Positions 42,501 through 50,280 of a stretch of 51,508 bases of DNA are shown piece after piece (position 1 is the first letter of the stretch; every line of letters starts with the position of its first letter). Below the pieces are notes generated by a model. The model was not told where the DNA came from and did no database searches. It saw nothing but the letters and a program-made list of their open reading frames with translations. The stretch lies in assembly GCA_029938605.1 (NCBI GenBank), contig JAOZUO010000002.1:11365-62872 (forward strand), read 5' to 3'. The position numbers and the translations under genes are program-made. This stretch comes from Deltaproteobacteria bacterium. GTDB taxonomy: Bacteria; Myxococcota_A; Polyangia; HGW-17; JAJRWW01.

Positions 42501-45486
42501 ACCGGCCGAACCGCGCGGCGAGCTGCGCCAGAGGCAAGACGAGGAGCGCCTGTGAGTAGGTGTCTCCCAGGGATTTCCACAGGGTGCGTCGTCGTCGGCC
42601 GTGCTCGATCCAGCCCTCCACGCGTTTTTGGCGGTCTGCCCATCGGGGCGCGTCCAACAGGGCGGCGGTGGGCGCGGGATTGTCCGTAAGGAGCCGCGAG
42701 AGGTCCACCAGGCTGCGCTCGGTGGTGCGCGTAGTAGGGACGTCGCCCAGGTGTAGCCGCTCCCGCAGGGGGGGCGACGCGGCGACCAGGTCCGCGAGGG
42801 TTGGCTCGAGTCGATCCAGCGCTTCCTCTACGCGGGGTTCCAGCTCGGGTTCCCAGCCGCCCCGGCGCACAGGGCGCCAGGGATGGTCCGCCAGGTTTCC
42901 CAGGGGACGCGCCGCCACCGCGAGACGGTCCACCGCCTGGTCCAGATCGGCGAGGCGCTCCGAGCTCGTGGCGGCCACGTCGTCGATTTTCAGCCGTACG
43001 CGCTCGGCGTGGCGCAGGGCGAGGAGGCGCCCGGTGACCTCGAATACGCTGCGCCCCAGGGGTCGGGGGTGGTGCAGGGCGTCGGCGTAGTGATTGAGCT
43101 CTCCACGCAGGTCGGCCAGGGTGTTCGCCTGGCGGTTCCAGGAGTCGGGGAAGGGGGCGCCGGCGGTGTTCAGCGCCTGGGCGAACTGCTCGATGACCTC
43201 CCGTTTCTTGGACTTGTTCGAGTGCAGCTCCAGACAGAATGGGGCCAGGCCCACCTGGTCCAGGCGGCTGTGCACCACCTCGAGGGCGGCCAGCTTCTGC
43301 GAGACGAACAGCACCGTCCGGCCCGTAGTCAAAGAGTGCGCGATGAGGTTGGTGATGGTCTGGGACTTGCCGGTCCCCGGCGGGCCCTCGAGCACGAAGC
43401 TGTGGCCTCGGGCCGCTGCGAAAATGGCCGAGAGCTGGGAGGCGTCGGCGTTGAGGGGACAGTAGGTGTCGCCCGGGGCGTGGTCGACGTCCCGGTCCCG
43501 GGGATCCGTAACGCTGGTGTGGGCCCCGGGCGGCTCCTCGTCGCCGCCCTGGGCCACGAGGTGGCGTACCACCGGGTTGTCCAGCAGGGTGGGTGCGTGT
43601 CGCTCCAGGTCGTTCCACATGAGGAATTTGGTGAAGGAGAACAGACCCATTTGGGCTTCGGCGAGCACCTCCCAACCTTTCAGGTCCCGGATGGCGTGGC
43701 TCAGCTCTCCGAGGATCAGCTCCACATTCAGCCCCGAGGTGTCCTGGGGCAGCGTGGTCAGGGAAGGCAGGTCGACGGCGTGGTCGGTCTTGAGCAGCTC
43801 CATGAGGGTCGGATTCAGCCGGGCCTCGTCGTCGGCCAGCCGCAGGCGGAACCGCGCCCCGGCGCGTTCGCGGGCCAGCTCCAGGGGTAGCAGCAGCACG
43901 GGCGCCCGGCGGAGCACCTCTGGGGTCTTGGAGTCGTACCAACCCAGAAATCCGAGGGCGAGAAACAGGGTGGAGATGCCGCCCTCCTGCCGGGCGTTGC
44001 GGGCGGCGCGACTGATGTTGATCAGGCGGCGCTCCAGCTCACCGGTCCCCATGTCAGCGTAGATTCGGCCCGCGGCGAGCTCCTTGTCCAGGTAGGCCGT
44101 CAGGGCGGCGTCGTCCTCGGGATCCGGCAGGGGCGTAGGGGAGGGCATGGATCCGTCGTCGGTCCGTTCCCCCGAGACCATCCATGGGCGGGCGAGGACC
44201 TCCACCTCCCGGCCGGCGGCCAACACATCCTCCAGATCGCCCACTTTGGGCAGGAGCAGTCCAACGGAGCGCTTGGTCTCCTTGAAGTTGAGCAGGCGGT
44301 TGCGCAGGGAGAGATCCAGCAGGGCAGTCTTCCATCGCTGTAGGCGTCGTGGCCCCGCGGGCGCTTGTGGCTCCGCGGGCGTGGGCGACCCAGACCGGCT
44401 GGCTCCACTGGCCAGGGGGCCCACGTGCTCCACGGGCGCTGGGGTCGGTGAGGGGCGATTCTCGGCAGCGGCAACCTCGAAGCCTTGATCCCGGATCCGT
44501 GAGGGCAGGGGCCGGATGGAGGCGCGCCGAGCACCTTCCACGTCGATGGCGTACTCGAAGAGATCGCCCTTGTCCAGGTGGGCGCTGGCGGTGGTTTCGG
44601 CCTCTTCGAAGGACACAGGCGGGCGTTGTGTTGCCACCGTGGGATCGAACACGGTGAGCTCCCCGCGGCCCAATCGGCGCGAGATGAGCTCAGCGTCGTC
44701 GGTGGCGGGGCTCGGGAGCTTGCCGGGGACGAGCCAGCATCCGGCGAAGGCGTGGCCGCGTTGCAAAAACACCAGCGGCCGCAGGCCGGCCTGCTCCAGG
44801 GCGGCCGCGGCCAGGAGCGACAGGTCCAGGCAGGTGCCCATGCGCGTGGTCAACACCAGCTCCGGGGTGCGGACCTTCTGCCCCTCGGCCTCGAAGCTTG
44901 CCGGCGGGTGCACGTAGCTGATTCCCAGGGACTGCACCGCCGCGTACACCGCCGCCACGACCTGGCGTACCCGGATGGGATCGGAGGCGTCGTAGCCGCT
45001 CAGGGTCGGGTCCCGGGTCCATCGCTCCAGGTGGTCTCGCGCCGCGGCGAGCACCGATCCCACGTCCGGATGGTTGGGCAGAACGTAGGCGGCCAACAGC
45101 TCGGGCAGGGTACAGAGCCCAGGCCACTCGTTGTAGGCCAGCAGCGCCAAGGGGTGCGTCTCTTCGTGAAGCACCCGCTCGCCGGCCAGCACAGCCAGGG
45201 TCAGTTGCCCCTCCTCGAGCTCGGTCATGTTCACCAGGCGCTCGGGATCCAGGGGCAGGGCAATGCGGGGGATGGAGTGGGTGTCGCCCATGGCGATGCG
45301 AGCCACCCGGCCGGACCAGCGCTCGCCGAGGTCCGGCTCGACCCACAGCCGCACCTCCAGATCCACCAGGTCCACCGGGCCCGTGTTTCGGAGCTGCAGT
45401 AGCCGAACCAGGGGTACGCCGTTTTGCTGGGCCGCGCCCGACACCCGGCGATCGTAGCTCAGGGAGATTTCCAGCGGAGGGGACAT
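39517..45486 (-). CDS. DUF4011-helicase-nuclease protein with transglutaminase-like domain (Hhe-like)
   Basis: A 1989-residue protein. N-terminal beta domain, then a transglutaminase-like domain (about 135-290) with Cys in GTCLDLSLL, His in GHAFAGCW and Asp in VFDPTVA. DUF4011-like segment (ALLDLSLRNRLLNFKETKR) near 385. Superfamily 1 helicase: Walker A GPPGTGKSQT near 699, DEASQIP near 1344, GDSRQLPP, then VQGDERDVM and VTRAREQL. Near 1690 a Vsr-like restriction nuclease fold (RVDLAV...LGIEGDGVVYRQ...RDRDSLR...RIWSVDWF). A DUF3320-like C-terminal domain ends the chain. DUF4011-helicase-Vsr proteins have been reported as single-gene phage defence (named Hhe); the match here is by architecture. 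It stands alone, not in a multi-gene defence island. Confidence 0.9.
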   Translation of the reverse strand: MSPPLEISLSYDRRVSGAAQQNGVPLVRLLQLRNTGPVDLVDLEVRLWVEPDLGERWSGRVARIAMGDTHSIPRIALPLDPERLVNMTELEEGQLTLAVLAGERVLHEETHPLALLAYNEWPGLCTLPELLAAYVLPNHPDVGSVLAAARDHLERWTRDPTLSGYDASDPIRVRQVVAAVYAAVQSLGISYVHPPASFEAEGQKVRTPELVLTTRMGTCLDLSLLAAAALEQAGLRPLVFLQRGHAFAGCWLVPGKLPSPATDDAELISRRLGRGELTVFDPTVATQRPPVSFEEAETTASAHLDKGDLFEYAIDVEGARRASIRPLPSRIRDQGFEVAAAENRPSPTPAPVEHVGPLASGASRSGSPTPAEPQAPAGPRRLQRWKTALLDLSLRNRLLNFKETKRSVGLLLPKVGDLEDVLAAGREVEVLARPWMVSGERTDDGSMPSPTPLPDPEDDAALTAYLDKELAAGRIYADMGTGELERRLINISRAARNARQEGGISTLFLALGFLGWYDSKTPEVLRRAPVLLLPLELARERAGARFRLRLADDEARLNPTLMELLKTDHAVDLPSLTTLPQDTSGLNVELILGELSHAIRDLKGWEVLAEAQMGLFSFTKFLMWNDLERHAPTLLDNPVVRHLVAQGGDEEPPGAHTSVTDPRDRDVDHAPGDTYCPLNADASQLSAIFAAARGHSFVLEGPPGTGKSQTITNLIAHSLTTGRTVLFVSQKLAALEVVHSRLDQVGLAPFCLELHSNKSKKREVIEQFAQALNTAGAPFPDSWNRQANTLADLRGELNHYADALHHPRPLGRSVFEVTGRLLALRHAERVRLKIDDVAATSSERLADLDQAVDRLAVAARPLGNLADHPWRPVRRGGWEPELEPRVEEALDRLEPTLADLVAASPPLRERLHLGDVPTTRTTERSLVDLSRLLTDNPAPTAALLDAPRWADRQKRVEGWIEHGRRRRTLWKSLGDTYSQALLVLPLAQLAARFGRWANAFFLLAWIMLWTGRRTLKAVSRQGSIPPSRDIGSHLSAAQRVNAEDGHLSTAAGEGERLFGRRWQGADSDWNELDEVLIWCARFRTQIAILTDGLDAVAADKVRAHLMRLACEEPEQGGADHPTGKALARLVAARDTFDARRGDLVALLTLDADLAWGAPEAPDHLAWLGHRLTAWRTALPELRPWCQFRAAANEAVTLGLQPLLHGLETGQVDADGLTDCFDRSFHRAWLDAVTAAEPALRDFHGAGHERSISRFRDLDDQLMGLVQKESYARLADSVPDPGQGAVAGSELAVLLREIQKKRRHLPVRQLFEKIPGLVPRLKPCVLMSPLSIAQYLDPALPPFDLVIFDEASQIPVSDAIGAIARGRQLLVVGDSRQLPPTNFFGRSDSEDNPSEDDFGELESILDECVAAGLPRCRLRWHYRSRHEHLIAFSNLHYYGGSLLTFPAAGTDPQRLGVRWIPVDGIYDKGATRTNRAEAEAVVAEILHRLQTPADQGRSIGVVTFSQPQQTLIENLLEEARRAHPEIDPFFRDDRPEPVFVKNLENVQGDERDVMMFSICYAKDRHGKISMHFGPLNRVGGERRLNVAVTRAREQLLVFSTLRPEHMNLTKTRAVGVHHLHAFLRYAAGGPGALSESFAQSTPSDAPTHGAVGPEDPLVADLHATLLKRGWDLAPKVGCSKARVDLAVTDPAAPDGYLLGIEGDGVVYRQGETARDRDSLRPAVLERLGWRMHRIWSVDWFRSPDAELARLDQALADARKDARASVEPKAKPKAETEAKTDTSNNGELAEPSAMELVTNAASQAHQAVLPGSSRYVPASLEVIGTPEEFDTPAATRQIQSLLRQLQAAESPISLERLVHRVTDCWDISRVTGRVRQRVLGLVDEDLAHRVDDFFWSTDQDPDTYREIRTPTQDPQSDRAAEDIPPQELANAMAVLLTQNISLPTEELCKSTARVFGISRVGNRVRAQLDLALGLLLNTGRALRHNDRVALP

Positions 45487-45577
45487 ATAGCGGAGAAGAG
45501 TACCCCGAAGCCGCTATGGTTGCGAAGAGGGATTCTCCATGAAAAATGGCTCTGTCGGCCCGTAGATCACAGCATTG

Positions 45578-45611
45578 GGTTCCACGCGGGTTTGGAACCG
45601 GCCGAATCCGC
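45578..45611 (+). other. Potential H-type RNA pseudoknot in the leader of the PEP-synthase-like gene
   Basis: Stem 1 pairs GGTTCCA (45578-45584) with TGGAACC (45593-45599). Stem 2 pairs GCGGGTT (45586-45592) with AATCCGC (45605-45611), with one G-U. The order S1a, S2a, S1b, S2b with linkers of 1, 0 and 5 nt is a classic H-type pseudoknot, ending 60 nt before ATG 45672. Transcription of this stretch is assumed, not shown. Confidence 0.35.
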
Positions 45612-45671
45612 CCTCCCTCCTCGATAAGCAAATGCTTGAAAGATTACGATATTTACAGGAACATTCTCGCA

Positions 45672-48600
45672 ATGCGTTCCGCGATCAACAGGGTGTTGTC
45701 AGTTCGCCCGAAGCGCGACAATCGTCCTGTTTTTGTCGCCGGATCTGTGGGGCTGGCGATCGCCTTGTGGCCCACGGTGGCCTGGGCGTTACCCGGGCCG
45801 GAGGTGGTGATTCCGGTTGCGGCCGCCGTGGGACAGTTGCTTGTCTTGTCGGCGTGGATGGGCAGACATCTGTTGCGCCGGGTTCGACGCACCAAGTGGC
45901 GATGGGCCATTGTGGGCGGCTTCTGTCTGGCGTCCATCGTTGTGTTCAATCTCCCGTTTACGCTGGTGGCGCTCGGACTTTTCGGGGCGTTCACCGCGAA
46001 GCGTTGGTCCCGTCGGTGTGCCTGGGGCTGTCTACTCCTCGCCGTGATCCTCGTGTCCCTCAGGACGACCTGGCCGGGTCCGCTCCCTCCGGTCAAGTCC
46101 TATGACAGCACCGCCAGGCCAGTAGGGCCATTTCCCAAAACCGAGGCCCAGGTGCTGCGGAAAAGGCCCATGCACCTGATCCTGCTGGGTGAGCAGGAGG
46201 ACTTTGCCAATTGTCGCCCCGCTGCCGGCAGGTTGGTACGTCCCGCTGATTTCGCCGCCGCCAGGCGTAGCTTTGAAGAGTGCTCACATCCTGTGGTGAT
46301 TCTGGTGCCGCCGACCTCGAATATGGTTGACGCGCGGCGGACCCTCGGGCGCACCCGTCCGAATGTTCATCTGGTGCTCTTTACGCAGGCGTATCCCAAT
46401 CCACCCGATCAGGGGGCGATCTGCTACGAGCCGCCGCTCGATTTCTTCTTGCGGGCTCTGGTGCCCCGAAAATGGCTAGTCAAGTCCATCCTGAGCGCTC
46501 CCATTGAGTTGGAACAGGCGCCATGGTTGCGTCCAATGGATGTCGCGGAGCTTGTTCATCGTCGTCCGGAGGTGCAGGTGGTGGACGCGTCGTGGGTCCT
46601 TCGCCAGCCCACTGACCGGATGGGCGATCTCCTGGACGGACCGGTGGTGCTCGTACATGGGGACGTTCGAAAACTGGGGGCCGCGGCAAGACTGCTGACC
46701 GGGCAGTCCGTTCGGATACTGGGGTTGTGCCGTTTGGATGGGAGCCTCCCGGGGCGGCTGGAGAGGACACCGCTGTCGACCACATCGCTTTGGGCTGGCA
46801 TGGCCCTGGCGGTGTTGCTGGTGTGGCTGTTGGGCGCGGTCGGTCGGTTTGCAGCGTTCACTGCCGAAGTCCGTTTCCTCGTTGGTCGGTGGTCCTGGTC
46901 GGCAAGGGGAGTTCTGGTGGCCGGAGGTAGGTTCGGCGCCCTGGCTGCCGCCGCGTTGGTGGCCTGGCACCTGGGCAATCGCGCCGTTGGGCCCGACCTT
47001 GCCCATTGGGTGACACCGACCATGGTTGGGTCTCATGCGCTCGCTTTGGGGACACTGTGGTTGGTGCTGCTCACCCTCGGCCTCTGGCTGTTGGTGGCGG
47101 GTCTTCCGGCGAGGTGGCGTTGGGGCGCCATGGCGGTGTTTGGGGTCGGGTCGATCCCACTGTTTATCGGGCTTGCGCGCGGTCCCCAGGTCCTGCCATT
47201 GCATCTGGCCGTCACGGGGATCGGGCTGATCGGGGGAGCGCTGATCGAGCGCGCATGGGCGGCGGTGTGGGCCTGGCGAGCCCGAACCCGCGGTGGAAAG
47301 TGTCCGGGCTGGGCGTGTCTTGAGTGGGTGGCCGGCCTCGATGCCGCGGGTGGCAAGGCGAGACGGCTGGCGGACTGTTCTCGCAGGGAGCCACAGGTTC
47401 CTCCCGGGTTGGTCATTTGGACGGATCGGAACGGGCAGGTGGGGAGGAGGGAGCGCTGGGTGATCAGGCTGTTTTGGGGCAGCTTGCCGCTGCTGGTTCG
47501 CAGCACATCCCTGGAGGAAGATCGCAAGGAGGCAACTGGAGCGGGACGGTTCGAGTCGTCCACCTGTCTTGACCCCGCTCGCCTGGAGGAAACGATCAAG
47601 GAGGTTGTCGCCGGCTACGGGGCGACGTCGGGCCCGCTGCCCGCGGTGCTTGTCATGCCCCTTGTGGAGTGCACCCGAGCGGGTGTGGCACAGGACCCCT
47701 ATATCGGCACCCAGACTGTTTTGGTAGAGGAGAGTGAACAGCGCGATGGCGTGACCGCCGGAAGAGCCGGGCGCCAGCATTTTTGGGGGCGCCACAGTCG
47801 TCGCTGGCTGAATCAGAGCGAGGCGACACCGGAGCTCGAGGGCGTGGCCAGGTTGCTTGAACGCCAGCGTGCGTCGTCCCCTCGCTACCTGGAATGGCTC
47901 GCCCGGGATCGAGTCGCCTGGCTCGTGCAGAGTCGTCCGGCTCCCGTGGGGGTGAAGGCGGATCAGGGGGATTTGGAGACCTCTATCATTTCGGCGATTG
48001 AGCCTCCTGACCGACCCCGCCAGATCTGGCTGAAGAGGGCCGCTGAGGGGTTGCCTCCCGTGGCATCCGTCGATACGGCGGCGTTTTGGGCGGACGTGTG
48101 GCGACGAGATGGGGCGTTGGGGGATGCGTTGGCGCTCCTGGGTGTCCCTCGTATTTTGGTTCCCCGGCGGGCGATGATTTCTGCCTGGGGCGCCGCCTGG
48201 TCCATCAGCGGAGCCGTATTCGACATCGTTCGGTTGGTCCAGCTCCGGTTGCTCGGCGGGCTACTGATTCCCGGCCGGTCGATCCCGCGGGTGGCCGGAG
48301 CTTTGGCGTATCGTGCCGCGGGGGAGGCCGAAGGGTTTCGGCAAACGGCGGCGTACTCCATTGCGCTGCGTCTTTTGGAGCCTTTCCTGGAAGAGGAGTC
48401 TGGAGCTGCGCCGCCGGTTTCGCCGACGGTTCTATTCGCTCGAGCCCTCTGTAAGGCCGGCTCAGTGGAGGGGGTGCCCGACCGCTTCAAACATCGCGCC
48501 CAGTGGGATTTGGATCCCGCTTGCGCCCGCTATGGCGAGGTCGGGGACCATCGTTGGCTCCCCTCGGACCAGCCGCCCCGGCGCCCGATGGCCGAGCCTC

Positions 48601-49097
48601 CTCGCGTCTTGGACAAGAGATGGTGTGCCTATTTTCGCGACTGCCTGCACGACCTTCTTGTTTGGGAGGTTGCGTGCAAGCGCGCATCCGAGCCCGTGTG
48701 GGGAAGCGTACAGTCCTATGCCGGGGCCACTCCCGAGACGGACCAGCTGACGCTCATGGATGTTGAATCCATCGGCCTGCCCTTGCGCAGTGAAACAACC
48801 GTCGGCCGTGGTATCTGGGTCTCCGGATCCGGGCCGATTCAAGGACGCGCCGACCGTACGATGGTTGGTCCTGCGCCCGGCCGTGTCCTGGTCATCGACA
48901 CCCCCACCGCGGAGGTCGCGGCGCACTTTGAAGGGTACGACGCCGTGGTGGCCGCGCGCGGGGGAGCGCTCTCTCATGCCGCGCTGGTAGCCCGTGAGTG
49001 CGGGGTGCCCGCTCTGTTCGGCGTGGGGTCTGGGGCGATCGTCGGCGAAGGGACTGTTCGTCTTGAGGAGGACGGCCGCGTCACGTGGGATGATTGA
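45672..49097 (+). CDS. Membrane-embedded PEP-synthase-like protein with rhodanese-like domain
   Basis: The product is 1141 residues from ATG 45672 (AGGA 13 nt upstream); the open frame from 45546 lies in leader sequence. About four TMs fall in residues 18-135. Next is a soluble part whose MDVAELVHRRPEVQVVDAS...GPVVLVHGDVRKLGAAARLL resembles a rhodanese without its catalytic Cys. About five TMs follow (370-550). Then a PEP-synthase-type ATP-binding half: AAGGKARRL near 556, VPPGLVI, LLVRSTSLEED near 607, and LEWLARDRVAWLVQSRP near 742-757. A helical linker and the phosphohistidine domain GGALSHAALVARECGVPAL near 1097 close the chain. No PEP-binding TIM barrel is present, as in rifampin phosphotransferase. 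Substrate unknown. Confidence 0.85.
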   Translation: MRSAINRVLSVRPKRDNRPVFVAGSVGLAIALWPTVAWALPGPEVVIPVAAAVGQLLVLSAWMGRHLLRRVRRTKWRWAIVGGFCLASIVVFNLPFTLVALGLFGAFTAKRWSRRCAWGCLLLAVILVSLRTTWPGPLPPVKSYDSTARPVGPFPKTEAQVLRKRPMHLILLGEQEDFANCRPAAGRLVRPADFAAARRSFEECSHPVVILVPPTSNMVDARRTLGRTRPNVHLVLFTQAYPNPPDQGAICYEPPLDFFLRALVPRKWLVKSILSAPIELEQAPWLRPMDVAELVHRRPEVQVVDASWVLRQPTDRMGDLLDGPVVLVHGDVRKLGAAARLLTGQSVRILGLCRLDGSLPGRLERTPLSTTSLWAGMALAVLLVWLLGAVGRFAAFTAEVRFLVGRWSWSARGVLVAGGRFGALAAAALVAWHLGNRAVGPDLAHWVTPTMVGSHALALGTLWLVLLTLGLWLLVAGLPARWRWGAMAVFGVGSIPLFIGLARGPQVLPLHLAVTGIGLIGGALIERAWAAVWAWRARTRGGKCPGWACLEWVAGLDAAGGKARRLADCSRREPQVPPGLVIWTDRNGQVGRRERWVIRLFWGSLPLLVRSTSLEEDRKEATGAGRFESSTCLDPARLEETIKEVVAGYGATSGPLPAVLVMPLVECTRAGVAQDPYIGTQTVLVEESEQRDGVTAGRAGRQHFWGRHSRRWLNQSEATPELEGVARLLERQRASSPRYLEWLARDRVAWLVQSRPAPVGVKADQGDLETSIISAIEPPDRPRQIWLKRAAEGLPPVASVDTAAFWADVWRRDGALGDALALLGVPRILVPRRAMISAWGAAWSISGAVFDIVRLVQLRLLGGLLIPGRSIPRVAGALAYRAAGEAEGFRQTAAYSIALRLLEPFLEEESGAAPPVSPTVLFARALCKAGSVEGVPDRFKHRAQWDLDPACARYGEVGDHRWLPSDQPPRRPMAEPPRVLDKRWCAYFRDCLHDLLVWEVACKRASEPVWGSVQSYAGATPETDQLTLMDVESIGLPLRSETTVGRGIWVSGSGPIQGRADRTMVGPAPGRVLVIDTPTAEVAAHFEGYDAVVAARGGALSHAALVARECGVPALFGVGSGAIVGEGTVRLEEDGRVTWDD

Positions 49098-49175
49098 GGT
49101 CGCGCGGTAGCGAAGAGGAATACCCCAACGGGAGTGACCATGGTACGGTCCGGGCCGCGAATGGAGGTGCGACGT

Positions 49176-50147
49176 ATGCGAAGCCACTTGTACATTTGGA
49201 TCCTGGGCCTGGCCCTCGCGCTTTCCGGTTGCTCCAAGGCGTCTGACAAGCCCGGGGCTTCCAAGAAGAAGGCGACCGTCCTGTCGTCGATTCCCGAGAA
49301 GGTGACCGTGAAGCTGCTCACCGCCGGGAGCGGACCCAAGCAGAAGCTCCGCTATCGCTTCGGGGCTCCCCAGACCCATCAGGTGGTGGTGACCATCGCC
49401 ATGTCCGTGGGCGTGTCCACTCAGAAGCGCTCGGTTCCCGTGCAGAAGATGCCCGAGATGCAGATGCACCTGACCCTGGACCACCGCGCGGTCTCGCCCA
49501 CCGGGACGTTGCAGTACGCCTTCCGGTTGACCCGGGCCGGGCTGACGGGGGAGGGCGGTGGCGCCATGAAACAGCGCTTTTCGAAGGTGCTTGGGCCGGC
49601 TCTCGGGCTGCTCAAGGGGTTGACCGGTAGCGGCGAGGTTACGCCGCGAGGAGTGGCGACGCACGCGAAGCTGAAGATTCCGGATACCATCCCCGGTTCG
49701 GCCCGCAAGGCGGTGCAGAGCCTGCAGGAGCAGATCCAGCAGCTCGCTACCCCGTTGCCCTTGGAAGCCGTGGGCGTGGGCGCGCAGTGGGAAGTGCTCA
49801 AGCCCTTGACGCGTTCTACCCTGCGCATGGCCCAGTCCGCGCAGTACACCCTGGAAAAGGTGCAGGGCTCAAAGGTCACCTTCGCCCTGCGTATCGAGCA
49901 GTTCGCGCCGTCGCAGGATCTCACCTCCAGCGTGCTGCCGCGCGGAGCCAAGGCCGCGCTGCACTCCTTGAAGTCCACCGGGAAGGGGCGCTTTGAGATC
50001 GACCTGACCCGTCCCGTGCCCCGGGGCTCGTTGCGCTACGAGACGACCATGGATCAGACCATCTCGGCGGGAGGCAAGAGCCGACGTATGCAGTTGACTC
50101 TGAAGGTGAACGCGCGGTTCACGCCGGTTGCCGCGCCCGCGCAGTGA
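49176..50147 (+). CDS. Lipoprotein of unknown function
   Basis: The product is 323 residues. ATG 49176 is chosen because GGAGGT lies 7 nt upstream. The signal peptide IWILGLALALSGC ends in a strong lipobox. The mature part starts with a Lys/Ser-rich linker and continues as beta-rich sequence (VVVTIAMSVGVSTQ, GTLQYAFRLTRAGLTG, FEIDLTRPVPRGSLRYETTMDQ). The pattern of a large amphipathic beta structure with repeated hydrophobic strands suggests a lipid- or ligand-binding fold, but no family is recognised. It lies 78 nt after the PEP-synthase-like gene and 133 nt before the ARPP-1 gene, all on the plus strand. Confidence 0.82.
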   Translation: MRSHLYIWILGLALALSGCSKASDKPGASKKKATVLSSIPEKVTVKLLTAGSGPKQKLRYRFGAPQTHQVVVTIAMSVGVSTQKRSVPVQKMPEMQMHLTLDHRAVSPTGTLQYAFRLTRAGLTGEGGGAMKQRFSKVLGPALGLLKGLTGSGEVTPRGVATHAKLKIPDTIPGSARKAVQSLQEQIQQLATPLPLEAVGVGAQWEVLKPLTRSTLRMAQSAQYTLEKVQGSKVTFALRIEQFAPSQDLTSSVLPRGAKAALHSLKSTGKGRFEIDLTRPVPRGSLRYETTMDQTISAGGKSRRMQLTLKVNARFTPVAAPAQ

Positions 50148-50280
50148 CATCTTTTTTCATTTCTCGGGGATCTTTTCGGGCTTGGGCGCGTATCCAGGAC
50201 ATCTGACACCACAACTGAAACCGAGCGGGAATTTGCGGCTGCGGGCCCGTAGGGACCTGGCTCACCACAGGAGGGAAACA

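Noticed and set aside
45578..45630. tRNA-like sequence upstream of the PEP-synthase-like gene
   Set aside because: The T-arm-like GGTTCC and AATCC segments do not sit in a cloverleaf; no acceptor stem or anticodon arm could be built. The pseudoknot explains the pairings better.
46476..47795. 439-codon minus-strand frame inside the PEP-synthase-like gene
   Set aside because: Pro, Arg and Gln-rich shadow with no recognisable domain, opposite a frame with several catalytic motifs.
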